NCBI GenBank assembly: GCA_964304625.1
Contig: OZ199840.1
Coordinates: forward strand, 1,674,001 to 1,738,000
Reading direction: 5' to 3'
DNA: 64,000 nt
Source of the DNA: Kudoa neothunni
Lineage: Eukaryota > Cnidaria
In this document: in pieces, positions 12,360 to 25,080 of the stretch
How the letters are laid out: every line of letters starts with the position of its first letter
Position numbering within the stretch: the first letter of the stretch is position 1
Position numbers and translations under genes: made by a program
The notes under the pieces: model-generated
Databases searched by the model: none
Seen by the model: only the letters and a program-made list of their open reading frames with translations
Told to the model about the DNA's origin: nothing

Positions 12360-13582
12360 TTTAAATATTAAACCGTTTTGCAACTTAAACGGAGAGTTGG
12401 TTCAAAATGAAGAACACTTTCCAGATGATAAATATGGCGTTACACTCTCTTTCATGTTAAAATTTGAAAAATTAATCTACAATCCAACTTCGCTACCGCT
12501 ACAACTGATTACACTTAAGGAGAAAATGTGTCGGTTGGGAAGTTTTAAAAGTGGGGGAAAATATAAACGTTATTTTTACGCAGCTTTTCCTACAGAATGT
12601 ACTAAAATGGAGTTTGTTTGTCCCTATTATGACCTACAAAGCCAAATATAAATTCAGTTGGTCAATGACGGATGGTTTCCATGGTTTTGTGGACACTAGG
12701 TTAAAATGTTCCAATAGTTACCCTCAATTCTATTCGGCGGAAAAATTATCGGTGCTCCCCTTTCTCCGTCTCCGGTAAGACTAATATAGATTAATTCAGA
12801 AATGTAGTTAAAATACCTAGGTCGAGAGAGTTCTACTATTTATATTGGTTATCGTAATTCGACACGCCACAGAAGACACCAACCGGCAACACCAACCATG
12901 ATCGACAAATCCACTTATTCAGTATGTTGTCTAAAATTGGGGGAATAGATTTGAAATTCCCGAAATCCGAAAATATCTCAATTAAAGGCGTATTGCACGA
13001 AATATGGTGGAATTTCCCCCAAAAAATTTATCAGTCAACTTCTGCTTTTAAACTCCAGCCATTATTTGGAATATTATAGCCCACATCAATCACAGTCTCA
13101 TGCTCATATTGGTGTTAATAGTGGTTTTTATATAAACAACGCAGATCTTACAATTTATCTCGAATCAATGACGTCTCTACGTAATCTTGACGATCATTAC
13201 GTGTCTCGAATGACTAGCTTTTTCATTCCAACCAATTCCACCTATTATAGGTAATTTTATGATTTATTTCATAACTTTTTATTATATTAAATTTTAGATT
13301 TAGTCTTATTGTTGATCAGTACGCTCAAATATGGATAGCAAATAAAATGTCTAATTTTTCCATGCAAATTATTCCACTAAAAGAGACCTCCTATGAAGAT
13401 ATTGAACATTCAAAATACGTTAATTACATATCTGAAGAAACCTATCTAGAAAAAGATTCAATCAACATACTATGTTTGATTCATGAGGATTTATGGTCTT
13501 ACGACTTTATAGCAGCCTCAGTTCAGTCATGGGATGGGATCAATTGGGCTGTCGCCGACCGCAACTTTCTCATTTCTATTTA
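12360..13582 (+). CDS. Extracellular PA14-like module protein (may be same gene as lectin)
   Basis: The first part (12364-12651) reads IKPFCNLNGELVQNEE, MCRLGSF and TECTKMEFVCPYY. It continues in another frame to about 12775 with KFSWSMTDGFHGFVDTRLKC, a Cys-bearing extracellular-type region I cannot name. A second part starts near 12945 with GIDLKFPKSENISIKG, then VLHEIWWNF, resembling the opening strand of PA14 domains of the fibrocystin type (G-L-x-x-E-x-W-W). It runs on through ADLTIYLESM and TSFFIPTNSTYYR, a 52-nt intron (13251-13298, approximate), and RFSLIVDQYAQIWIANKM (compare the family's Y-x-F-x-i-x-s-D-D-x-a-x-L-w). It ends with SFIAASVQSWDG-like sequence, stop at 13580-13582. The orientation and close spacing suggest it could be the 3' end of the lectin gene. 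Two frame changes remain (near 12645 and 13060). Confidence 0.45.
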
Positions 13583-15669
13583 ATAGGTCTAATTATTTTA
13601 TTTTTATAATTTGATCATTTAAACATATTTTTATGTTTATACAAGTCTATTATATTTATTCAACATAAAATTACCAATGAGGTGTGTCAACTTAACATAA
13701 GATGGGCTATGGTAAAAATCTGATCATAAATTTCTTTCCAATTAGAAATGTTATTTCAAAGAAACCAGTATCAACAGAATTCTTTTATTTTTAGCCTGTT
13801 ATTGTTAATTTGGTAACCATTTGAACATTTATTAATAAAAAAATTAACCCTTAAGTTATTCATAGCAGTTTAATCTCTGTATAGGTGTTAATACAATAAT
13901 TTAAATAAGAGATAGAATAAATCTTTTTAATTATAAATCTGTGGATACAGTAAATTCGCGATACTGCCCAAATCGGGATTGCTTAATTCGTTATATTTTA
14001 ATAATTCCATTTGATAAGGAAACAAATAATAATATATGGAATCGGAAACTTATATTTGAATGTTGAATTTTATATAAGGAATAAAAAAATTGAAAAAAGA
14101 GGATAAAATATATTTTCTTGCTCTTGCGTAATTTTTCCTTGTCCCAAAAATTATACAATATCCAGAGTTTACCTTATTAATTTTTTAATGAATTCTATTT
14201 CTTTTACAAATTCGTATATTCAAAATCTAACATCATAAACTTATATAATATAGTTTTTCGTATTCTCTAAATCAAAGGATAGAAATTCAATCATAGAATT
14301 TTTGGAAGCTCTAAAAACTATATTAACGTAATTCAAAATATTTTATAAACTACAGTGGGTGACGGATGATTGGTAATCCTATTGGGAAAAGAAAAAATTA
14401 CGAACTACACGTCACCCACATTATTATTATTCTTGTTTTTTTTTCATATTATATTCAATAATGGAAATATTATTGTTTAACTCATAAATGATTGCGTATT
14501 TTTCTAACTACATAAATCTAGCGTATCATACATGTATACACGCAAGCAATACAAGCATACATGCAGGGATTACGTGATGTTAGCTATCATTGCTTCTAGA
14601 AAAAACAGGCAAATTTAATTTTGATTCCAAATAACTAATATGTTACAAATACGAATAGGAAATTCCAGTCAGAACTACCAATCTATATTAGTGGTCTAAT
14701 ATTTACATAAAGTTTGACCCCTGAACCTTTCTACTTCGTTAGTCTTCTATTTTGCTAAACAATTGAATAAATCAAATGAATCTATCCCCAAAATTGACAT
14801 AGAAACACAATTCATAAAATATAATATCATGGCTCATAATTTTTAATCGCAAAAACTTTTATTTCAATAGCTTTAATTTCGACATTAAAAAAGAATTCTT
14901 ATCTAAACTATCATTTAGATCGGCTGCTTAATGTCGACTTATTGCGACGGACTCTTATTCAAATGTATGTTATATATATATATATAGTAGTAAACAAATT
15001 CAAACAAATATGTCATTGGATTCTGCAGAATTAACCCAACACTGAAAAATTCGAAATATAACCAACAATTGATCTGATTCCAAATCAAAAAATTGGGTGG
15101 ATAAACAAACGGAGTATATCAGAATAGAATTGGGGGAAAAAACAAAACATCAAAAGTCATGCTAAACTAACACCTAGTCGTCTATATTAAAGTGATTAAC
15201 ACCCTTAGCCACCCCAGTTCATAAACACTCCACAAAGGTTTCCGAAGATTAAGCTCAGGATTAAAATTGTATCATTTCCCAGTTAAAACTGGTTCGAATA
15301 GAGTCAATATCGAAACCAACACCACCATCTAAATTATAGTTATATATTGTGACAACCGATCCACTAGTTCTATATTAGAGAGATTTGTCGAGTGACTAAG
15401 GGCACCTAGTTGACTAATACTCTCGAGTATCTTCGTAATTCAATTGATCGCGAAGAATTATTTGATCGTTGATTTTATTTTTAATACAATTGGTATAGCT
15501 AAGTTAATCTGGTTGTATTTTTATTCTCTTAAACAACAATATACTTGACTTGTGTGGTTGGTTGTTTTTTCGGTGGGTTAAATGTTTTTGGCGATTATAA
15601 TCTTTAACCTGTGTCTAGTGAAACCGGTTCGTACACTCAACGTTATACCATATCATCCCAACTGTAGCT
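13583..15669. other. Intergenic, A+T-rich; one long-loop inverted repeat
   Basis: No gene was recognised. The segment 15150-15480 is noticeably less A+T-rich and may be a worn repeat or a 5' leader for the next gene. I found no open frame in it. The inverted repeat at 14355-14419 is listed separately. Confidence 0.4.
14355..14419. repeat. Inverted repeat, perfect 10-bp stem
   Basis: GTGGGTGACG (14355-14364) and CGTCACCCAC (14410-14419) are perfect reverse complements separated by 45 nt. The loop itself contains GGAT...ATCC. The stem is G+C-rich in very A+T-rich surroundings. It could be a structured RNA, a small transposon remnant, or chance. Confidence 0.4.
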
Positions 15670-16362
15670 ATGGACGAAACTACAAAATATTCTAATGATG
15701 CCGACAAAGAATTGTTGGATACTGCTGGCAATAAAGTCGCTCCAAAACGGAAAGTTAAAAAAAACCTCCGAGAAAAAAGACGATCTACAGGTGTCATTAT
15801 AATGCCAGGCACTGGTGCATCTGTATGTTTGTTTGTGGAGTAGAAGAGTGGTTCTACATTTGTCAATTTGTAGAATGGTGACGATGATGTGGATTCTACC
15901 AAAGCAAACACACTTTATAATGAAGTATTGCATAAATTATGGATGGATATTGAAATTGTTGGAATGGAGATGTTTTTAACTTGACTTATTTAAGGAGATG
16001 GTTGCAGGAGTGGATTCCACATCCTCTAACTATAGGTAATTAGAATTGTGATTTGAGTTTGGTTGTTGAGTGGGGGGTGGTTGTATTAGTGATGTTGTTG
16101 GTGAAGATGGTAACATTGATGTGAGTGAGTTGGTATCCCAGCTGAACGACTACAAATATGCTGTGGATGAATGGCAACAGGCATACACTGCTTTAAATAC
16201 GGTGAGTTGGGGTTATTCTTCACTTTCAATCACTCATCTCCAAATCACCTAGGAATTGGAAACACTTCGTGAAACCTATCAAAAAATTGGAAACAAGAGA
16301 ACACCCGCATAAAAGGTGAATATGACGCGCTGATGAAAGTGGTTAAACTCATGAAGAAATAA
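15670..16362 (+). CDS. Small coiled-coil protein, possibly DSN1-like kinetochore subunit
   Basis: Five exons join cleanly: 15670-15822, 15874-15957, 15995-16035, 16090-16201 and 16253 onward. The introns are 51, 37, 54 and 51 nt. The protein starts MDETTKYSNDADKEL and has a basic patch (KRKVKKNLREKRRSTG). It then has a middle acidic part (NGDDDVDSTK) and a predicted coiled coil (DVSELVSQLNDYKYAVDEWQ, then ELETLRETYQKIGN). In the annotated frame it stops at 16312. The next frame continues in the same style (ENTRIKGEYDALMKVVKLMKK, stop at 16360-16362), so a one-base indel near 16297 is likely. Total about 165-190 aa. The RRS patch followed by an x-E-W-x-x-x coiled coil recalls DSN1 of the MIS12 complex, but this rests on pattern only. 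Minus-strand frames at 15615-15933 are shadows. Confidence 0.5.
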
Positions 16363-17108
16363 ACCACCTCGAATCACTTGTCTACTCTCCCAATTTCTAT
16401 TTTTAAATCTTGGATTATGTATGTACATGTTGATTGTGTAGCAGTCTAATTACAATCGACTGTTTCTACCATCTTAAATACGCCTACTCACTCTATGTCA
16501 CCATTCATCTACCCGTATCGTCAATAATATTTCTTTATTGATCGATTGAAAATTACCCACATAATTCCAATCTATAATCCCTATTCTACACTTTGTAAAT
16601 TAAACATAATTTGAATCTATCGTTTACTTTAACCCTTATTAAATTTGGTTTATTTAATTTTTATATTTTGCAAATTGTTTTTATTCAGATTTTTATTGAG
16701 GTTCTTATTGAGCCTCTCTGGTGGTATTTTTGTATTTATTTGTTTGTATGTTTTGGAATTTGACCATTTGTTTTTCCACGTTGAAATAAATCAATTCGAT
16801 TCACAGCTATTGTTAATGGAATATTTATTTATTTGTTTATCATTGAATTTTTATATATATTCGAGTTGCAGTTTTATTTGATGCAAAAATGGGGAAATAT
16901 TTTATAAAGGGCGCGCACGTGTCTATAAATCATCGTCAATTGCTGAGGAGCAGCGTTCTAAATATCTCTAATGTAACCTTGTATATTCTGCCATTCATGT
17001 TTACATCCCAGATAGTTTTAATTCATCTCAATCCTCAATAATGTGATAGGACATACCTTAATATTTTTACAAAATGCACAGTGGGTATACTATAGTACGT
17101 AATCCCCT

Positions 17109-17137
17109 GGGGGGGGGGGGGGGGGGGGGGGGGGGGG
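17109..17137 (+). repeat. 29-base G homopolymer
   Basis: A run of 29 uninterrupted G follows AATCCCCT. In a genome this A+T-rich such a run is striking. It could fold as a G-quadruplex. Its exact length is unreliable in any sequencing technology, and it may mark a low-quality assembly join. Confidence 0.9.
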
Positions 17138-17833
17138 TGTCGAAAAAAGTGCGTATTTAACGTTGCAACCGATAACAAGCATTTAAAATGCGCGCGAGTT
17201 TATATTTTTGTACTTTATTTATCTTTCAGAATGAGTGATACAACTTAATTTTAGATTAAATAACTGGAAATACATTATAGAGATTATTCGACAGTAAAAA
17301 TAATTTGTTTTATTTAGTTTTAATCATATTTTTCGATAAAATATTTATATCCTTTGACATTGGGATAAAATTTAGTAAATAGTCCTTTCTATAAAATTAT
17401 AAATATCACTTTATTGCTTAATTATTTCTAACACCATATGGAAAAAATGTCCTTATATTTTGGCACTAAAATTTTTAAAGTTAAACTCATTATCTAATTT
17501 GGATATAGCATGTACTGTAAATGTCTAATGGCGATTATTATTGCGCTTTTAGATTCATTTTGGAATAATTGATCATTATTTCTAATAATCCTTCGAAAAT
17601 TCAACTGTTAAAATTAAAATTTTATTCTCGTTTTCAATAAACAAAAATAAATTTTACATGTTTTGGCCGGAAAAATGCTTGCTATCGTTTAGTCACGTGA
17701 TACGACAGATAGGTAATTTCTTAGTTTAATTCGAAAATATTTTAGACTTTTACAATCATAAACATATTATAAAACTTATCACGAAATATAAAGTTTGAAT
17801 ACGTCGTATTGATGAAGGTTCGTAATATCAGTT

Positions 17834-17869
17834 GTAAGTAAGTAAGTAAGTACGTACGTACGTACGTAC
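17834..17869. repeat. Compound microsatellite (GTAA)4(GTAC)5
   Basis: Four copies of GTAA (17834-17849) pass directly into five of GTAC (17850-17869). A single A-to-C change that then spread explains the two-phase array. The GTAC block is a perfect palindromic tract. Confidence 0.95.
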
Positions 17870-18626
17870 TATCGGTTAACTACTGTGTAATAATGCAGAT
17901 GAAAAAATCTGTGTCATTACACCTTACATGAAGTATTAAACGATCAAATAAATAATAAATAAGCATGTATTGCATTTTGATCCAAAATAATCATCCCCTT
18001 CATTAATGTCAAAATAATTATTATGATTTTTGTTTTTTTGCGTGATCTAACCAATATATACAACAGAACATTTATTTTTCTTCGTGTAAATATTCAAAAT
18101 AATTCACTATAATGATCTATGAATATGCAATTGTTACACATTAAACACTTGTATATAAAAATAACAAAAGTATTATAAGCAACAAACAAAATTTTCGTTA
18201 TACAATCTATAATCGATTTTTCACACTTTCTGTAAAGATACTTAGTTTTAATTCAAAATATTTCTGATATTTATAAAAACAAATATATTTAGCTTAACAA
18301 TAATATTACTTTAAATAATTGACTCTAAGTGTTGCAAAATACTTACTCAGAATCACGTGATTCTTGATCTTGTGCACTCTTTTGGGACCTCGGTTTATCA
18401 ATTTACCATTATTAACAGAAAAATTAAAAATATAAGAAAATTAAAAGAATAATACAAAATTATGATTACTTGGAGAATTTCCGATGAAAACTGCTTGGAC
18501 AGCTATTGAGAAATATTTAAACGTATCAAATATAGCAATCCTAAATAGCATTCTCTGAAAAAATTATCATATTTTTCAAAAGTTTAAAACGCTTAGACTT
18601 ATTCGATTATTTTTAATATTGGAAAT

Positions 18627-18628
<2 letters not shown>

Positions 18629-18667
<39 letters not shown>
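18629..18667. repeat. (AT)n microsatellite
   Basis: About 19 uninterrupted AT units. Similar tracts lie at about 2503-2526, 10695-10729, 34420-34447 and 52003-52021. Confidence 0.95.
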
Positions 18668-18669
<2 letters not shown>

Positions 18670-18706
18670 ATAGTGGGTAAAATATGACACAATACGAAAT
18701 ACAGTT

Positions 18707-18765
18707 GTGCAGGGATACTACGCACTGTTTTGGGTCAAAGACTCGAATGCATAATAACCCTGCAC
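18707..18765. repeat. Inverted repeat, 8-bp GTGCAGGG stem
   Basis: GTGCAGGG (18707-18714) pairs perfectly with CCCTGCAC (18758-18765) across a 43-nt loop. Size and shape resemble the 14355-14419 repeat, but the sequence differs. Function unknown. Confidence 0.35.
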
Positions 18766-20929
18766 TACTTAATGCCCATATTTTAAGGCCTGTGTGTATG
18801 GGGAAATTTGGTGGGAGCGTGACCACTTTTTCTGTTTTTTTATGTATTCTCTCGTTGCATTAATAATAAATTTAATAGAGATGTGAAAAATGTTCGTAAT
18901 AATTTTTTTATTATTCACAGAGTATTTTGAAAATAAATAAGGTAGTTTATGACAGAATTATTTTCTCAACAAGAAATTTGTTATTTCTCTTTTTTTAACA
19001 AAATTTACTTTATTCTGCAAAAGGAAATATTTAACTTTGTAATGTGCTCCAACGATTTGTTGTGATGGATCTTAAATAATTTCTTTATTTCTTTTATACT
19101 TTTTATTTGTTCATTTTTAGACTAACTCTCAAAACGAACTCATGGAAATGTCCTCGACCGACAGTTATAGGAATGTTGTCTTTCGTATCGTCCTTTATGT
19201 CATTGGCTAATTAATTTTCCTATTATATTGTACTCTCCTCACAGCTCTATATTTCTCGTTCTCGAAAGTTCGATCCATTCACTCTTATATCGAGTAGTTT
19301 GAATTTTTTTATGAGTTTTGCGACAAAATCTTAAATCACTTGAAATAAAGTCTGCAAATATTTTTGATTTTATTGATCCAATTGTATTCAGTGTGGTGAC
19401 TGATTTAAGGCCGGAGTGCCTTACGATGTTCGCTTTAGAGCCACTCTTAGTTCCTAATTTTTCCAATTATTTAATAATTTACACGTTATTTTCTAGTAAT
19501 CGATAATTTTTCCTATCTTCATACTGCGTATTAACCGTGTCAATATAACCAAACAACAAATTTAAGGTTGCGCAATAAGTATGAACTCCTATTTTTCCCA
19601 ACGAAAAATTTATTTCTTAATTCAATAAGTATATCTATCGATGTATTTTTGTCTTATCTCACGATTTATATCTATGGTTAATTCGTATATTTTGAATTTT
19701 AGAAATTATTTCTAACATTGCGCAGGGACCATGCGCTACTGTATTTGATTTTTTTCAAAAATTGAAATTAATTAGCGCTTGCTTTTTTTCATGTTGCAGA
19801 ATTAATATTCATGCGTATTATACAAATAAAATAGTCCACAATTTTATCTTTAGCATTCCCAAAATGGGATATTAATTATTCTGTACATGCGCGGAATAAT
19901 GTGCAAAATTGGATGCAATCGATTTTACACACTTTTTCAACTTTCCCGAAGGTATTTTACAAAATAGGCTGCCTACTGTATATTAAAAACAAAAACAAAT
20001 TGTTCTGTCATCAGTAGGGATTTCGTAGTTATCCGTGATTAATTCGAAAAACAATCCATTAAATGTTCCTATACATCCGTCGTATAGGTTAATTCATGAT
20101 TAAGTTCTATTTTATTTATAGTTAGAATATCAAAATTGACCTAAATCCAAATCTTAAAATGTAAATACCGTCAATTATTTTATTAATAATTATAGCAATT
20201 AAGGGCACGAATATTTATTTAGATAAAAACAAACTATTTATTTGTAAATTAGAGAATATGACATTCTAATATATTAACAAAATACACTTTATTAGATTTT
20301 TTTTGATTATTTATCTTACGTAATCAACAAGGTTGAACAACACGAGAATGTTTATAAATATAATTCTGTTATTACTGGCATTAATGATTCATTTGTTTTT
20401 CAAGAAATTGATATAAACACACTGAAAAAATATATAAACTAAAACAAACAAAATTATATTTAAAGAATGTTAATTTATCAAATTTCATACATAATAAAAA
20501 TATTTATCGGTTATAATATCGTTGAAAATAGATGGGTAGATAAGCAAAAATTTATATATAAGGTTAAACAATAATATTATTATTACAATCAGAACGGGGC
20601 TATGTTTTTAATATATTATTCATAATAACCACCTAAAAAATTGAATAAAAAATAAGGATGCAGTGCTAGTTTCACCATTTAGATTAGATGACTTTTGCAT
20701 GAAGCTTAAAAATAAACACACCAAAATACAAACACTAATAAATTGTTTATAGGCTAATCAGTAAAACTATTGACATTCCATGAATGTAATTACGACAATA
20801 TAATTACATTAATGTAACCGATTATAATATCTCACAAACAAATTTCATATTTCTAAATAAATGTAGCATACAGAAGTATTCAAAATACAGAAAGTGCTTT
20901 TAAATAAATTTAATATTTTTGTACATCCT

Positions 20930-23160
20930 TTCGAGTGTTACCATTTCTCTCTTCTTCAATTGGATGTGGTCTAAGATTTTTCCTAGCAAATAACGAACAA
21001 ATTCAAATTTTGGTTTATAACAATGTCTTTATCGTGATGTTCGGTCAATGTTTTGAAAACATACGCAATCATGTACGCTACCACGGTCAATGTGATCTTG
21101 GAGATATAATATAGAATCTCCTGTTTCTACATCATTAGAATCATGAGGTCCTTTTAGTGAAGATTTTTAATAAAATCTAATACTTAGGAGAGGGAGTAGT
21201 CGGTTGTAAGACCAATTACTAAATATTCATCTTGTTCTGTGCCATCTTTGAAAATATTTTTAAATTTTATGATACGAGCCCATCGTGCGATCTTCCATAG
21301 AAACCAAGGCTACTTTGTTGGAGGAAATAATAATTTTTGATTTATTATGAAATTTTATTATTTCGTTGGAATGTAGTTTTCTTAAACTATGGGATCAGTT
21401 CCTATTAAATATGAAACAACCACATCGCACAGAAATTGTAAAAAATACCTGTTAGTGCTTTTAACATTTTTGCATTGAATAAGTCTCCCCTTACTTGATC
21501 AACCGTAGCCAGTAGGGAGTAGGCTAAAGGAGTAAAACCTGGATCTGTCTTTTGTTAAATCCTTTTTACCTTTTGGTAACATTACTATAAATCCTGCAAT
21601 AATATAATAATGCTATGCTCCGAACAGGGTCTGTAAAATTCTCAGTAAGGTGGATTTTCCGTTTCTGTCTGTACCTGTAGTGCCGTAAAAAAAGAATCTT
21701 TTGAGTTCTCTTTTTGTTGAACAGAGTTTTCCTTAAATAAGTCAATAATATAACTATACTGTTGTCTTCAAGTATATTGTGAAGGAATTTTTTCACGCAT
21801 GTGGATGTTGTATTTGAGGTATAGTTAAAATGTAAGGATTTTATAGAAAAATCATCTTTTGTTTTACCCTTATTTCAAACGATTCAGAAGACATCAAGCA
21901 ATTTTTGAAATGAACATGGTTTTGTGTAGTAGTCGATAATTCAAATAAATTATCGATCAAATTTTTCTGTTAACAGACTTAATTGAACATTATCCAATGA
22001 GATTGTTGACAACAAACTTTTAATTTTCGTGTTAACTTGGTTTAATTTTTCGATGTTTTTAATATTGTTTTGGTGATCCAACATAATATTGTTAATCATA
22101 CGTAAAAACATGTCCCTAGATATACGATATACTTGTATATATGACCAGTTACTGTTTCTTGATTAAGAGGTGACTAAATATTTTTGTTTTCACTGAATTT
22201 ATACCATTTATCAAATTGGCCAATATATACAATGTTGTGAGAAAGGAGATCATTGAGATTAATTTCTCCAAACTTTGAATAAGTTGGATTTTCAAATATG
22301 GATATTATTTCCCGCTTATCCACAAAGGAATACCATTGAGATGTTTCATCAGTAACGATATTGATAGAATTATCAAAAATAGGAATTGATGTTGTTATGA
22401 TGTTTATATTAATTTTCAAATTACGTATATTCACTATATGGATTGGGTTATTTTGATTTTCGACCACAAAATTTGTAAATAAACCGGAATTTATGTTAGT
22501 CTCAAATACGATAATGTTTTTTTATTGTTTTTGATTAAGTGATGATTTGGAATTCTAATATATCTTTGGAAATTAGAATTTCTGACGTTTACTTTGTTTA
22601 GGTCTGCAACTGGTGTATAATGATTCGTAGTGATTTGTGAAATAGAATCGACATCAGTGTCTATCTCATAAACTTTATCGGTATTATGTAGTTTATCTTC
22701 ATAAATCAAATCTTTTAAATAGGAAAATATTCGATTTTTATAATTTTGAATAAATCCACATTAACTTTCATGGCAATATACGCGGAGGTTTGATTTCTGA
22801 AGCACAGATAAAGAGTATTGCTTTTGAGGAAACCTTTAAAAAACAGATTCGTTTTTTAATAAAAATTTAATAATTTGATTATATTTTCTCACCGTAGGCT
22901 ACTGCCACAAATTGTATTATTACACCTGTATAAAACAGGTTGGGGGTATAGGTTGCGATAACATTTATATTGGAATTAGTTCGGGTTTCTTTATAAGCGG
23001 AGCATTGGATTTGATTTATGGCTGGTATCTCAATATTTGGAGTGTGAAGAGGTGATACACATTTTAAGATGGATGATTGTGATGGAGTGGGTATTCCATC
23101 AAGATTGTGGCTCTATCCTTATATAGGGATCAATGTCTTAAATCAAAATTTGTCAGAAAT
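20930..23160 (-). mobile_element. Decayed virus-like element with D5-type (SF3) helicase motif
   Basis: On the minus strand a Walker A-type motif with NGKSTLLR lies at about 21643-21690. A segment resembling the arginine-rich region further on in D5-type primase-helicases lies at about 21250-21320. Other coding-like stretches are at 22174-22467, 22491-22709 and about 22880-23120. The 22174-22467 stretch ends in a W-Y pattern seen ahead of the ATPase core in this family. D5/SF3 helicases of this kind belong to large and small DNA viruses (NCLDV, virophages, Polinton-like viruses) and related elements. No capsid, polymerase or integrase piece was recognised, and no terminal repeats were found. 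The element is clearly broken, with many interruptions, and looks old. Boundaries are approximate. Confidence 0.45.
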
Positions 23161-23789
23161 GCAATGATAACTCAAGATAGGACTTACCAATTTGAGGGAA
23201 AAATAACCGGGGGTTTGTAAATAAATGAATAAATCAAAGAAATAAATTTATATTATAAAATTGTAATACGGCTTTAAAGATTTTAAATGCCGTTTTTAAC
23301 GGTCCATTAAAAGAAAATTATATCTATTATTACATAATTAAAAAAGATATCGGATGCAACAGTTTTGTCATAAAGATCATTTGTAATGTTTTGGAATCCG
23401 ATTCTATGGCATTGTGATGAACGTTGTAACATCACTATGTTTATACTGATCTTACATTATCATTTATTTGTCATAACTGTTATATTAACCTTTTATTTGA
23501 TGTGACGTAGAAATATCTTTGATAAAAATACACCAATTTATTATAATTTAATATTTAAAACAATTTAATTTTCTGTAAGGAGATGCAAATGATATATATA
23601 AATGTCCATCGTTAGATATGATAACCAATTTATAACTTCAGTAAAATACTTCGAGACATTAGATAATCCTTGAAAACCTCATCTGACCTTCCTTTTGGTT
23701 TAAATTAATCCTGGCCTTCTTCTCAACCCGGTAAATCACCAGAAAACTAGGAAATAGAATGACGATTACAACCAAAATGGTATAATCAA
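23161..23789. other. A+T-rich spacer between two decayed elements
   Basis: Nothing recognised. The end of the virus-like element and the 5' terminus of the hAT relic probably lie here, but I could not identify either terminus. Confidence 0.4.
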
Positions 23790-25080
23790 AAGAAAAATTG
23801 CTGGAATTGACAGTCCAAAATGTATTCAATGCAATCCATCATTTTCAAATTCAAGTTTGAAACCATCAAGGATAGATGAGCATTTCACAGTTAAACATGA
23901 CGGAAAAACAATATTTAAAAATGATTCCCAGTCTTCAGCAACTCTATTAAAAGGACGATTTCTATTCAAGAATAACTTTTCCAACGTCACACTTATATAA
24001 TTAGTCCCTCTTTGTAAATAATTTCATTTAAAATTGTGTATGACATCACGAGGCAGAAAAAGCTGCATATCATTGTCTAAACTCTTATTAAACCCTGTAT
24101 TTTGGAATCGTCGCGAATTATTCTGTGTTCAGACGCCCCAAAAAAGCTTCAAATGATTCCACTATCAAACAATATTATTAGAAATAAGATTGATGATGTG
24201 AGTGTCGACATAATCAATCAAATTATTTCAGATGTGAAAACTTCACTTATAAAAATCTCTGTATAGTTAGACTTAATCAGCCGGCGTGGCTAATTGTAGT
24301 CAACTGATTGCTTTTGCCCGCTATATCAAATCGAAAGTTATCGAGGGCGAATTATTTGTGAATCTTTGGCAAAAACAACAACAACAGCCACTGGAAAGGA
24401 TACTTATGATATTGTCCATAGCTTTTTTGACAGAAATAGCATGTGTGCAAGTTCTTGGATTTACTTGTAATGATGCTACACCGGCTATATATTATTTGTT
24501 ATGTGAGAGCTCAACAAAGCATTAATATACGCGCTACAATTAAGTTGTAGATTTATTTGTGTTTACAAAACAACACTTGTCAAACAATCTGTTTTTGCCA
24601 CTCTAATGAGAAACCTAATCCTCAATATTACGAATGCATACCGTAGCATTCATCGACAAGCTCACATTCCAAAAACTGTGCCAGAAACTTTAAGAAATGC
24701 TATATAATCTTGCATCCAAAATTTAAATTTGTATGGGAACAAAATCTGATCATATGCAATCATATGAAATTCCCAGTTTTTCATCTATACTGGCTTACTT
24801 GGCAGATACTTTCAGTCATCTCAATGAACTAACATGTTTCATACAGTGTTAAAAAGGGATAAATATTATAATCTCTCGTGACAGACTTTGTTCTTTTAGG
24901 GGAGACTTGATGTAGTGGAGATTTCGAATTCATAAAAAAACTTGGCGAAATATCCTTCGTTCCCAAGAGTTGTTTTTGAAGATTTCAAAATGGATATCTG
25001 CGAGAGTATGGAACGATTGAGAGACTCATTTGATGATTGTTTCACTCCAGGGGGGAAATAGAAGAATCCGAGAGTTGAAT
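23790..25080 (+). pseudogene. hAT-family transposase relic (ZBED5/SCAND3-like)
   Basis: Fragments appear in the family's order in different frames. A BED-type finger is at about 23790-23998 (PKCIQCN, SLKPSRIDEHFTVKH; compare the usual C-x-x-C, K-P-S-K-L-x-x-H-x-x-x-x-H). A helix start is at 24153-24266 (MIPLSNNIIRNKIDDVSVDI). The RNase H-like core is at 24286-24525 (QLIAFARYI, then VIEGELFVN). A later segment at about 24755-24850 reads SSILAYLADTFSHLNELTCF, matching the (L)AYLADIFxHLNxLN motif. The order and spacing fit one hAT transposase of about 600 aa. Stops and frameshifts are plentiful (six or more), so it is dead. Terminal repeats and the 8-bp target duplication were not found. Confidence 0.75.

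Larger units (their letters stand above)
16363..20929. other. Gene-poor A+T-rich region with simple repeats
   Basis: No coding gene was recognised over 4.5 kb. The minus-strand frame 19239-19466 (75 aa, starting MEKLGTKSGSKANIVRHSGL) is of fair composition but unidentified. Simple repeats and an inverted repeat are listed separately. Confidence 0.4.

Noticed and set aside
15270-15310. tRNA-like GGTTCGAAT box
   Set aside because: No acceptor or anticodon stem can be drawn around it.
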